DNA of 9,851 nucleotides from Methanobacteriota archaeon (GTDB lineage: Archaea; Halobacteriota; Methanosarcinia; Methanosarcinales; Methanoperedenaceae). The notes beneath the pieces are model-generated. The model did no database searches, was not told where the DNA came from, and saw only the letters and a list, made by a program, of their open reading frames with translations. Location of the stretch: assembly GCA_018900975.1 (NCBI GenBank), contig JAHIFK010000246.1:1-9851 (forward strand). The letters are read 5' to 3'. This document shows positions 1 through 6,166 of the stretch, piece by piece. The position numbers and the translations under genes were made by a program. Positions within the stretch are counted from its first letter, which is position 1, and every line of letters starts with the position of its first letter.

Positions 1-15
1 AAAAAACTGATGGGT

Positions 16-351
16 TTATCCACCCATCATTGGTTGCACGGTTACCATCTGACCTGAGTAATCCGTGAGGAAGCAGGAGTTTGCGCTTACAAGATCTTCG
101 GCATGAACTGCAACCGGTTCGCCATTATCCATAACGATCGGCAACCCCATTTGCGGGAAGTCCATGCCAAGTTGCGAAGCGAGCATCACTGCGGACAGCC
201 TCTCCTGCTTTATCTCATCCTTACCTGTTATCAAGGTCGGTGTCTTTACTACTCCTTTCAGGGGAGCAATGGAAGTTAATTGCTGCATATCTTTCAGATC
301 CCTCCAATTCGGTCTACTTGAAAAAGTGTTTCCGTTTAAGCTTAGTCTCAT
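16..351 (-). CDS. Unrecognised protein, possibly viral or element-derived (111 aa)
   Basis: I do not recognise the family. From the ATG at 351 the product is a soluble-looking 111-residue protein beginning MRLSLNGNTFSSRPNWRDL and ending in QPMMGG. It has no membrane segment and no metal-binding cysteine pattern. The same frame stays open to an ATG at 585, but that stretch runs over the promoter and first codons of the plus-strand gene at 557 and reads as a hydrophobic, low-complexity N-terminus, so I prefer 351; a later ATG at 288 is also possible. No good Shine-Dalgarno sequence precedes any of these starts. Its GC-richer composition and minus orientation match the proviral-looking pieces at 3756-4884 and 9298-9851, which is the only hint of origin. 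An 11-bp inverted repeat lies 40 bases upstream of the chosen start. Confidence 0.45.
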   Translation of the reverse strand: MRLSLNGNTFSSRPNWRDLKDMQQLTSIAPLKGVVKTPTLITGKDEIKQERLSAVMLASQLGMDFPQMGLPIVMDNGEPVAVHAEDLVSANSCFLTDYSGQMVTVQPMMGG

Positions 352-390
352 AACGCAAACACTGAATCTTTGATTGAGGCGCGGATAATG

Positions 391-424
391 GATTCGCACA
401 CTTTCTGGACGTTGTGTGCGAATC
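391..424. repeat. Perfect 11-bp inverted repeat with 12-base loop
   Basis: The left arm GATTCGCACAC (391-401) is an exact reverse complement of the right arm GTGTGCGAATC (414-424), with a 12-base spacer. No T-tract follows on either strand, so a simple terminator is unlikely. It lies between the divergent genes starting at 351 (-) and 557 (+). It could be an operator, a hairpin in a leader RNA or an element end; the sequence does not decide. Confidence 0.6.
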
Positions 425-505
425 TGGTCTTTGGTGGGATTGCCTTTATCCAGCGCAGGCGTGATTTGATTGATGAATAATGTGGACGCAAGCCAGAAAA
501 TAGTG

Positions 506-513
506 TTTATATG
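506..513 (+). promoter_or_regulatory. Candidate archaeal TATA box for the 557-1355 gene pair
   Basis: TTTATATG lies about 47 bases before the ATG at 557. With the usual archaeal spacing of about 26 bases, transcription would begin near 535 and leave a leader of about 20 bases. It is the best TATA match in the upstream region. Confidence 0.4.
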
Positions 514-556
514 AAAGAAAAGAAATTCAGTAACATGTTCTAATAAGTAGATAATA

Positions 557-1069
557 ATGAACAAAGAAACCATGACTAAAAACATTTTTTCTTCCTATGA
601 AAAATCTGTTATCAGGCAAGTTCTGGATCAGATTGCAGAATCTGTTTTCTATGATCTGGATAACCTTGATGTTGAGAGCGAATTAGAGGACGAGGAAGAA
701 ATACAACAGAAAGATGTTGATCCAAATGAACTGGCATCCCAGATGTATGACGACGTTATGGAGTCCTATCTTGATGTACTCAGGGAGTATCAAAATCATT
801 CAAGAGATGATTCAGCAACAATTCAATGCATGGGAATACTGAAAGGGATTTACAGGTTTGAAAATGAAAGCATGAACAACTTCTTTGAATGGGGGATATA
901 TGACAATCATGAAAATTTCAAACAGGTAATTGAGGAGTGGAGAAAGGGGAACACTGATCCAAGGAATCTTAAAGAGATGGAGGAATTTGTGATGGAAAAT
1001 TTTCCCGATTGGCATGAAGATATATTGAGTATTGAAAGATATTCTGGTGAAAATCATGTCAGCGCGTAG
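557..1069 (+). CDS. Unknown acidic protein, first gene of an overlapping pair (170 aa)
   Basis: I do not recognise the family. The product is strongly acidic, with a glutamate/aspartate cluster around residues 33-55 (ESELEDEEEIQQKDVDPNEL), and is rich in predicted helix. It has a single cysteine and no signal peptide or membrane span, so it is probably cytoplasmic. The C-terminal third (EEWRKGNTDPRNLKEMEEF and following) again looks helical. The start at 557 is the first ATG; a second in-frame ATG at 572 is possible, and neither has a clear ribosome binding site, as is common for short-leader archaeal transcripts. The stop at 1069 lies 14 bases inside the next gene, so the two are probably translated together. 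The acidic first protein followed by a small basic one could suggest an antitoxin/toxin or partner pair, but no known family supports this. Confidence 0.7.
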   Translation: MNKETMTKNIFSSYEKSVIRQVLDQIAESVFYDLDNLDVESELEDEEEIQQKDVDPNELASQMYDDVMESYLDVLREYQNHSRDDSATIQCMGILKGIYRFENESMNNFFEWGIYDNHENFKQVIEEWRKGNTDPRNLKEMEEFVMENFPDWHEDILSIERYSGENHVSA

Positions 1070-1355
1070 AGTGTGGGCATTCAGCCCGAATTCTGGAGGA
1101 AAGAAAATACCAGATCTGGTTAGAATTGATGTTAAAAAGCGAATCAATGACGTTGCAGAGCAGCAATTAAAAGGTATTGAAAGATTGCGGAACTCTCCAA
1201 TTCATCTGTGCAGGCTTCGATACTTTGATAAGGATAAATGGGGCTTTGCGTGGTATAACTACAGCAATGAAAAATACGAACTGGCAACTTATCCTGACGG
1301 TGAGTTCTTTGGAAAACCTGAAGATGCATTTCTGGCTTCTGCTGCGTTTTATTGA
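1056..1355 (+). CDS. Unknown small protein, second gene of the pair (99 aa)
   Basis: I do not recognise the family. The N-terminal third is basic (MSARRVWAFSPNSGGKKIPD then a helical KKRINDVAEQQLKG stretch). The C-terminal half is rich in aromatic residues (LRYFDKDKWGFAWYNYSNEK) and ends in FLASAAFY, which suggests a small alpha/beta fold. The ATG at 1056 is chosen over the upstream in-frame ATG at 1032 because GGTGA at 1046-1050, a good match to the archaeal anti-Shine-Dalgarno sequence, sits five bases before it. The start overlaps the end of the preceding gene by 14 bases, which indicates translational coupling. A T-rich run follows from about 1401. Conserved proteins of this layout occur as hypotheticals, but I cannot assign a function. 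Confidence 0.7.
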   Translation: MSARRVWAFSPNSGGKKIPDLVRIDVKKRINDVAEQQLKGIERLRNSPIHLCRLRYFDKDKWGFAWYNYSNEKYELATYPDGEFFGKPEDAFLASAAFY

Positions 1356-1399
1356 TATATTATTATCAGGAAGAGCCCAACGAAATAAAGCTGTGTGAT

Positions 1400-1418
1400 C
1401 TTTTTAGTTTCTTGTTTA
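1400..1418 (+). terminator. T-rich tract after the 557-1355 pair
   Basis: The tract CTTTTTAGTTTCTTGTTTA lies about 45 bases after the stop at 1355, where archaeal intrinsic termination at T-runs would be expected. It slightly overlaps the stop of the convergent gene ending at 1416. Confidence 0.35.
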
Positions 1419-1877
1419 TCTTGCGATTTCCAATAATATTCTTTCAACTTCTTCCCAGCTAAAACCAGTAATAGAGGCGACATTCATGATCTCTTGTTTT
1501 GAAATAGAGCCAATGATCTTTTTGATATTTCCTCTATCATAAAACTCAAGCAGGTTCGATTTAATATCCAGAATTTCAACATCGGTAAACCAGAGCAAAG
1601 CGAAAATATCAGCAATGTCTTTCAATCTTTTATGTTCTTTATCCCGACCGATTACCGAGTTTAATTTTGTCGCTAACAGAACATGGGGTTTTGGAATCCA
1701 GAGATTTTTTCCGAATGATTTTTCTATTGTCCTATTGGCTTTATCTCTGAAAACCATTTCAATCAGTGGTTCATCAACCGGATTAAAATGAAAAACATCA
1801 TAAAATTTTGGATGGATTATGTCAACAACTGTTTTTAGGTATTGATAAGAAATATCTATTTCATGAGGCTCATACAT
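1416..1877 (-). CDS. AbiEii-like protein, short form lacking the usual N-terminal nucleotidyltransferase core (153 aa)
   Basis: The middle of the protein, IPKPHVLLATKLNSVIGRDK followed by HKRLKDIADIFALLWF (about residues 63-98), matches the C-terminal signature of AbiEii/AbiGii-type nucleotidyltransferase toxins, which read roughly 'P.P..LL..KL.A...R.K.KD..DI..L'. In that family the N-terminus normally carries a GG/GS motif and a DxD pair that bind nucleotide and metal. Here only about 60 residues precede the signature, and the sole DxD-like element is the EIDIS stretch at residues 6-10. The start overlaps the AbiEi stop by eight bases (ATGTATGA), so the present start looks natural rather than broken. 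It is cotranscribed with the AbiEi gene, as in type IV toxin-antitoxin pairs. It could be a minimal toxin, a non-catalytic partner or an N-terminal truncation. Confidence 0.65.
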   Translation of the reverse strand: MYEPHEIDISYQYLKTVVDIIHPKFYDVFHFNPVDEPLIEMVFRDKANRTIEKSFGKNLWIPKPHVLLATKLNSVIGRDKEHKRLKDIADIFALLWFTDVEILDIKSNLLEFYDRGNIKKIIGSISKQEIMNVASITGFSWEEVERILLEIAR

Positions 1878-2451
1878 CTTTCATTACCTTCTTAATAAGC
1901 AGTTCTGCAGCCTCAATACATACGCCTCCCTCAATCATCAGATCAATGATCAACTGTGGCGTAGAGACAATTCTTAAACCATCCTTTTTAAAAGACTTAT
2001 AAAAAACATGCTCATCCGCAAGTAATAGCCTCATATTTCCCTTACCTACCAGTCCTTTTTTTGATATCATATCATGCCACTGTTTCCAGTCGTCTTCTTT
2101 TATATAAACATCTATCCTGCTTGGAAACAAATAATTTTGGATGAGGTTTTCCGCCTGGTATGTGGTCAATGCGTAGGGTAATTTACTGTTCTTGAGAAGC
2201 TCCAAAGGCTCTTTGACCATATACTCCCTATATTTAGGTTGGATATAAAACACCTGCCAGAAACGCAATAGGGCAGAGTAACTTAAGACTTTTGTACCTT
2301 TTATCACTCCGAGTTCTTCGAGTTTTAATAGAAACTCTCGCACCCAAGGGTATGTAGCGCCAGCTTTCCTGGCTATCTCGTATTTGCTCATATCACCGAG
2401 GGGATTATTTGTAAGAACTCTTAGTATTCTATCTCTTACTTTTCCGCGCAT
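1870..2451 (-). CDS. AbiEi-family winged-helix antitoxin/regulator (193 aa)
   Basis: The N-terminus (about residues 1-60) is a winged helix-turn-helix: the segment SKYEIARKAGATYPWVREFL followed by LLKLEELGVIKGTK is the usual helix-turn-helix and wing layout of archaeal regulators. The C-terminal half, with LLLADEHVFYKS, GLRIVSTPQLIIDLM and a final EAAELLIKKVM, matches the AbiEi antitoxin C-terminal domain, whose members often end with 'EAAEFLREKV'. In AbiE systems this protein neutralises the AbiEii nucleotidyltransferase and represses its own promoter. The gene starts at the ATG at 2451 with no Shine-Dalgarno sequence. A TATA box about 25-30 bases upstream predicts a leaderless transcript, and a perfect palindrome lies just beyond it. 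The gene overlaps its AbiEii-like partner by eight bases. Confidence 0.8.
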   Translation of the reverse strand: MRGKVRDRILRVLTNNPLGDMSKYEIARKAGATYPWVREFLLKLEELGVIKGTKVLSYSALLRFWQVFYIQPKYREYMVKEPLELLKNSKLPYALTTYQAENLIQNYLFPSRIDVYIKEDDWKQWHDMISKKGLVGKGNMRLLLADEHVFYKSFKKDGLRIVSTPQLIIDLMIEGGVCIEAAELLIKKVMKDV

Positions 2452-2466
2452 GATTGTGAAGGTAAC

Positions 2467-2483
2467 TTTATATGTTTATATAG
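2467..2483 (-). promoter_or_regulatory. TATA box region of the AbiEi operon
   Basis: On the minus strand CTATATAAA (about 2475-2483) and ATATAAA (2467-2473) are good archaeal TATA boxes. The first predicts a transcription start about 26 bases downstream, close to the ATG at 2451, giving a leaderless message, in keeping with the absent ribosome binding site. Confidence 0.5.
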
Positions 2484-2484
2484 C

Positions 2485-2500
2485 TTAACTATATAGTTAA
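2485..2500. promoter_or_regulatory. Perfect 16-bp palindrome, candidate AbiEi operator
   Basis: TTAACTATATAGTTAA is its own reverse complement over all 16 bases. It lies immediately upstream of the AbiEi operon TATA box, where a bound protein would block TBP/TFB. Autoregulation by the winged-helix AbiEi protein is known for the family; use of this site is an inference. Confidence 0.5.
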
Positions 2501-2553
2501 TTGATGTTACTTATATACTTTACATTCATATTGCTCTGACTGAATTGAATGTT

Positions 2554-3243
2554 TTACAATTTTTCACCATAAAATAGCATGGATAAAAAAACAAATACAG
2601 CTATGTATGAAGCCAGTGTACCTGTAATAATTCCATATAAAGGATACAGGAGCCATACCATACAGGAATACAATCCTGTTGCACTCAATCCAATCGGCGA
2701 GCTTTTAATGACACCTGATATTATATCCTTCCCGTTCCTCATATGAAGCAGGACAAGTACAGGGGTGATCGTCGCAGGGAAGGAAGAGAACAGTCCACCC
2801 CACAAGTATCCGAAAGAGTCACCAAGAATCACTACCGCTGCCACTGCACTGCCCCCGAAAATTCCTCTGAAAATCAGGATAGAGATAAAATATCCTGTGA
2901 ACCCGAAAAAAAGCCCGCACAGGAGTTCGACAATCTTTTTCCTCCTTATGCTTTCATTTCTGGCTGCTGCAGTGTATCCAGGTATATTGATCCCGATGGC
3001 GAAGAATCCCAGATACACAAGGTCAGCGATCGCCCCTATCGGATTCCATACTGCGGCTCTGCTTGCGAAATCTGTTCCCTGTGATATTCCAAGAAAAAGG
3101 AGAGAAAGAAAGGTTATTACTGGCAGGCACATCAGGATGCCTGCGACTTTCTGTGATTTCTTTTCAGCTATCAGGGTAATAGCTGTGATCAGCAGACTGC
3201 CTGAGAGGAAATAGACCGGGTATTTCAGGTATGTCATGTCCAT
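2554..3243 (-). CDS. Polytopic membrane protein of unknown function (229 aa)
   Basis: The sequence shows six to eight hydrophobic spans over its whole length, with short loops and one basic cytoplasmic-looking stretch (NESIRRKKIVE, near residue 100). Two halves look internally similar: 'KVAGILMCLPVITFLSLLF' near residue 32 and a later segment with SSFPATITPVLVLL, as if an inverted or tandem duplication of a small membrane domain. This faintly recalls the GlpM/DUF3147 group, but I would not assign it. The ATG at 3243 is preferred; a TTG at 3255 would overlap the phosphoesterase stop by four bases. The gene follows the phosphoesterase within nine bases and probably shares its transcript. No transport motif or substrate clue is visible. 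Confidence 0.75.
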   Translation of the reverse strand: MDMTYLKYPVYFLSGSLLITAITLIAEKKSQKVAGILMCLPVITFLSLLFLGISQGTDFASRAAVWNPIGAIADLVYLGFFAIGINIPGYTAAARNESIRRKKIVELLCGLFFGFTGYFISILIFRGIFGGSAVAAVVILGDSFGYLWGGLFSSFPATITPVLVLLHMRNGKDIISGVIKSSPIGLSATGLYSCMVWLLYPLYGIITGTLASYIAVFVFLSMLFYGEKL

Positions 3244-3251
3244 TTTTGATA

Positions 3252-3659
3252 TCAAATCCCTTTGAAAATAAGCCAGTTCTTCTCTCCTGCCTTCTTGAAC
3301 TTTATAAGCACATACCTTCCTTCAAGTTTTTCACCCTTCATGAGTATCTCGATCTTGTTCTCCCCCCAGACAATAGATTCATATTGACCTTTATCCCATA
3401 TTTTCACAGTCCCAGCACCGTATTGCCCTTCCGGGATCGTCCCTTCGAATTTACCATATTCCAGTGGATGATCTTCCACCTGCATCGCAAGCCGTTTGTC
3501 ACCGCTTTTTTCCGGAGGACCTTTCGGGACTGCCCAGCTTTTAAGAACTCCCTCCTTCTCAAGTCTCAGGTCATAGTGGAGCCTGCGAGCATGATGTTCA
3601 TGAACCACGAAAAATTTGCTCAAACTCTTTTCCAATAATGCGGGAGGCTCAGGCGTCAT
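3252..3659 (-). CDS. Stand-alone LigD-type DNA 3'-phosphoesterase (135 aa)
   Basis: This is the phosphoesterase (PE) domain found at the N-terminus of bacterial LigD and as a free protein in archaea. PE enzymes use Mn2+ to remove 3'-phosphates and terminal ribonucleotides from DNA ends so that they can be sealed. The signature FVVHEHHARRLHYDLRLE (residues 17-34) supplies H22, R26, H28 and D30; SWAVPKGP follows at 41-48, H64 lies in EDHPLEYG, and Y80 lies in PEGQYGAGTV. These align with the known metal- and phosphate-binding residues, so it should be active. The length is near that of archaeal stand-alone PE proteins, and no ligase or polymerase domain is attached. GTGATC a few bases before the ATG at 3659 is a fair ribosome binding site. 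It heads a two-gene operon with the membrane protein. The identification is firm. Confidence 0.93.
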   Translation of the reverse strand: MTPEPPALLEKSLSKFFVVHEHHARRLHYDLRLEKEGVLKSWAVPKGPPEKSGDKRLAMQVEDHPLEYGKFEGTIPEGQYGAGTVKIWDKGQYESIVWGENKIEILMKGEKLEGRYVLIKFKKAGEKNWLIFKGI

Positions 3660-3702
3660 TTTAAGATCACGTTTGTTTGTATGAATAACAAGGGATTCAG
3701 AT

Positions 3703-3722
3703 GGGATATAAGTTTTTATATC
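3703..3722 (-). promoter_or_regulatory. Promoter of the phosphoesterase operon with overlapping dyad
   Basis: On the minus strand, ACTTATATCC lies about 45 bases before the ATG at 3659 and fits a TATA box. The inverted repeat GATATAA (3705-3711) / TTATATC (3716-3722), with a four-base loop, covers the box. The dyad could be an operator or simply the result of AT-rich TATA composition. Confidence 0.4.
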
Positions 3723-3755
3723 TGATACCGATCCAGAAGCAAATATTTGTCCGTG

Positions 3756-3923
3756 TCAGCGAGCCAGCTTTCTGACAGCCGCTTTGAAGTTCAGCCCTTC
3801 CAATCTCATTATAAGCTGGATAACATTACCTGATCTATTGCATGCAAAACAGTGCCATAGTCCCCGTTCATGGTCTATGGAAAGGCTGGGAATGACATCA
3901 TTATGGAAAGGGCAAATTGTCAT
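3756..3923 (-). CDS. CHC2-type primase zinc-finger domain (55 aa, possibly expressed alone)
   Basis: From the internal ATG at 3923 the sequence is a nearly complete CHC2 zinc finger: CPFHNDVIPSLSID supplies the first Cys and the His, and GLWHCFACNRSGNVIQLIMR supplies the Cys-x2-Cys pair, followed by LNFKAAVRKLA. This is the zinc-binding, template-recognition module of bacterial and phage DnaG-type primases. Archaeal DnaG lacks it, so in an archaeon it points to a virus or plasmid. No TOPRIM or polymerase domain follows; the gene stops directly after the domain. No ribosome binding site precedes the ATG, so this may only be the C-terminus of the fused pseudogene. The domain call is strong; independent expression is uncertain. 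Confidence 0.6.
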   Translation of the reverse strand: MTICPFHNDVIPSLSIDHERGLWHCFACNRSGNVIQLIMRLEGLNFKAAVRKLAR

Positions 3924-3929
3924 CTTGTT

Positions 3930-3950
3930 ATTTCCGAGAATTTCGGAAAT
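3930..3950. repeat. Inverted repeat at the fusion junction
   Basis: ATTTCCGA (3930-3937) and TCGGAAAT (3943-3950) are exact reverse complements with a five-base spacer. They lie where the polyvalent-protein similarity ends and the zinc finger begins. Eight-base arms can occur by chance in 10 kb, so only the position makes it notable. Confidence 0.35.
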
Positions 3951-4885
3951 GGGAAATGATCTTGCCAGAACATTCCTCTGGAACTGTGTTTTTGACTCTG
4001 GCAAATAATCGAACATATATTTGGTCGCATATCTTGCAGCGTCATCCAGCGTATCGCCACGCTTGACCCTGTCAACGAACATGGACAGACGCATCACGTT
4101 CTCTTCAGACCGCGCTACATTTGCCGGGTCGATTTTGGATGCAGACTTCAATGTTTTTGCTAAAACATCTGTTCTGTCCGAGAACTCCAGCTTCTTCTCG
4201 ATATCCATCATACCCGGCTGACCGAACACGCCGAGATTCCCTGCTGCATTATACAGTTCATCGAAAGTGTATGTCTTTCCAAGCGCTGTGGTGATCGTTT
4301 TATCCTGCGTTTCAAGAAGCGGTTTGAAAACAGATTTACGGAATCCTTCAGGATGCTTCGAATATGCGATCCTCAGAGCATCTATTGTGGATAAGGGTAG
4401 TCTCCCCCAGCACCACGCCATTCCATGCGCCACCTATTATATTTCCTGAATGATATGCAGGGAAAGGCACCGTCTGTCCCCATTTCCAGAAGCGAAGTCC
4501 TCTGTCATATATCCCGAGTGTGGAATAATCCGTATCTGCGACCTTGAACAGAGATTTATCATACCATCCTGGCAGCCTTTGTGCAGGTTCAAGAACATCC
4601 CGTATCGCGATCGGGATCTCCACGTTCCTGAGACTCGTTTTAGCATATTCTATCGCCTGTTTTTCAGGGATACCTTTCTGAAGCTGATCAAGCAGTACTG
4701 CAGTCCGTGCAATTTCTTCCTGAGTCGGATTTGAGGTGATGATTTTTTTTCCGAACTCGCCTTCCACCACTTCCCTGGCAGCCTGGACTGCAAGCTCCTC
4801 CCTGATCACTTTATTATCTGCAGCAAGATGCAGGATATCGCTGGCATGGAAATGTGAAGGAATAGGAGAACAACTATAATGTATT

Positions 4886-4893
4886 CATAAAAA
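4886..4893 (+). promoter_or_regulatory. Candidate TATA box for the pRiA4b-domain gene
   Basis: CATAAAAA lies about 40 bases before the ATG at 4931. It predicts a start near 4915 and a short leader carrying the ribosome binding site GAGGGAT at 4921-4927. Confidence 0.4.
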
Positions 4894-4930
4894 GGTATAA
4901 CACAGGAAATAAATCAAATTGAGGGATTAC

Positions 4931-6166
4931 ATGCTAACCATAACTGAAAATGAACCCACACCGCTCTTGAAGGATTTTGCCGCATTTATCGATTACCTGA
5001 AAACACATAAAATCGTCCTGACAGAAGCCAATGAATTCATATCTGGAAAAAATCTTTTTGAATTGAACCACCAGATGACGCATCCTGTACATAATACTTC
5101 TACTCGCACAGCACAGATATATTATCCGCTTCTCCATTTTTTTTATCATCTGGTTCTGGGGGGAAAATTGTTCAAGAAAATTCCGGAAAAAAATAGGATA
5201 TTTTTAAAGCTAACAGATCGTCTTCAATCATACGAAGATTTAAAACTAGCAGAAAAATATTTTTTCCTTCTTGAGACTTTCTGGACTGACATTAACTGGG
5301 CGCATTTGGAGCCAGAAGACTTTGGAAATTCACCTTTCAATTTTAAAAGAATCGATACTATTTTAGCAGATATTGGTGGAATGACGCCAGGAAAGAAAAT
5401 TCGATTAAGAGAAGATATGAGGGTTTCGATTTATGATCTGAAATATTTCTTCCACTACTTTTCATATTTTGGTTTCTGGGAAGTTACTCCTTATAAGATA
5501 TCTCCAAAACGGAATTATCCGGCTCATGCTTTTATGGCAGAATCAATCACACCTACGGTTTTTGGGGTTGCGATTGCCCCGATTTTGAATGAAGCAAGGA
5601 ATCTATTGGAATGGAATTTGCCTCATCGTCGAAAACTGGGTGAATATAAACCTGTACCAGGATCAACCATCAAAGTTAAGAAAAGCAAACTCGGAGATCC
5701 ATTCTTTCTACCATTTGTTTCTATTTTTGCAAGTGGAGAATTGCAGAAGACACTTCCCCGCGGCGAATCAAAGCCGATGGATGGAATATTTGTTTTCAAA
5801 GTGTCTCTGGAAAAAAATATCTGGCGGCGCATTGAGTTGTCTTCTGACCATATGCTGCTTGATCTTCATAATTCGATTCAGAGCGCATATGGTTTTGGCG
5901 ATGATCATCTGTATTCTTTTTTTATGGATGGAAAAATGCAGTCTGATGAAGTATTCACATCCCCATATGATGATACAGGTCCTCATGTTGATATTGCTTG
6001 TATTGGTGACCTTGGGCTGACGGTGGGGCAGAAAATACTTTATCTTTTCGATTACGGAGACATGTGGCGTTTTCAGGTAGAGCTGGAGGAAATACGCGCC
6101 AAGGGCGTGAAACCTCTTAATCCAAAGATTATTGAATCAAAAGGAAAATCTCCGAAACAATATTGA
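4931..6166 (+). CDS. pRiA4b ORF-3-like domain protein with long unknown N-terminus (411 aa)
   Basis: The C-terminal domain (about residues 283-397) fits the plasmid pRiA4b ORF-3/IS1096 TnpR-passenger family: a first strand FVFKVSLEKNIWRRIELSSD, the helix LLDLHNSIQSAYGFGDDHLY, and the signature YLFDYGDMWRFQVELEEI near residues 371-387. The biochemical role of this family is unknown; members are common on plasmids, transposons and genomic islands. The N-terminal 280 residues are aromatic-rich and helical (for example IYYPLLHFFYHLVLGGKLF) and I do not recognise them; they may be a helical domain seen in other long members. ATG 4931 is chosen over TTG 4919 because GAGGGAT sits five bases before it. 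The gene directly follows the truncated 5' end of the pseudogene and its stop abuts that of the convergent gene (TGATCA at 6164-6169). It looks intact. Confidence 0.8.
   Translation: MLTITENEPTPLLKDFAAFIDYLKTHKIVLTEANEFISGKNLFELNHQMTHPVHNTSTRTAQIYYPLLHFFYHLVLGGKLFKKIPEKNRIFLKLTDRLQSYEDLKLAEKYFFLLETFWTDINWAHLEPEDFGNSPFNFKRIDTILADIGGMTPGKKIRLREDMRVSIYDLKYFFHYFSYFGFWEVTPYKISPKRNYPAHAFMAESITPTVFGVAIAPILNEARNLLEWNLPHRRKLGEYKPVPGSTIKVKKSKLGDPFFLPFVSIFASGELQKTLPRGESKPMDGIFVFKVSLEKNIWRRIELSSDHMLLDLHNSIQSAYGFGDDHLYSFFMDGKMQSDEVFTSPYDDTGPHVDIACIGDLGLTVGQKILYLFDYGDMWRFQVELEEIRAKGVKPLNPKIIESKGKSPKQY

Larger units (their letters stand above)
3756..4884 (-). pseudogene. Decayed phage-type large polyvalent protein fragment fused to a CHC2 zinc finger
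   Basis: Read from 4884 downward, the frame is open but has no ATG; the first possible start is GTG at 4809, although coding-like sequence (HASDILHLAADNK) already precedes it, so the 5' end is missing. The frame shifts at a run of five Gs (4404-4408 on the plus strand); removing one G joins '...IIGGAWNGVVLG' to 'RLPLSTIDALRIA...' as one protein. The segment DDAARYATKYMFDYLPESKT followed by QFQRNVLARSFP (about 3948-4043) resembles the conserved block of LPD38-like domains in very large phage and conjugative-element proteins, normally followed by aromatic FYTW-type residues. Here it runs instead into a DnaG-type CHC2 zinc finger. The whole is probably a relic, but the 3' part is still an open frame from 4433. 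A sequencing error at the homopolymer cannot be excluded. Confidence 0.65.

Noticed and set aside
352..585. N-terminal extension of the 16-351 minus-strand gene up to an ATG at 585
   Set aside because: It overlaps the promoter and first codons of the plus-strand gene at 557 and is hydrophobic and AT-driven; no ribosome binding site supports it.
812..1147. Minus-strand frame of 111 codons
   Set aside because: It is antisense to two better-supported plus-strand genes and has no family features.
2743..3214. Plus-strand frames of 113 and 149 codons
   Set aside because: They are antisense to the polytopic membrane protein; their polar, proline-rich content is what complementing hydrophobic codons gives.
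3231..3638. Plus-strand frame of 135 codons
   Set aside because: It is the complement of the firmly identified phosphoesterase gene.
5589..6020. Plus-strand frame of 143 codons that looks membrane-like
   Set aside because: It lies in another frame inside the pRiA4b-domain gene, which has a clear family match.
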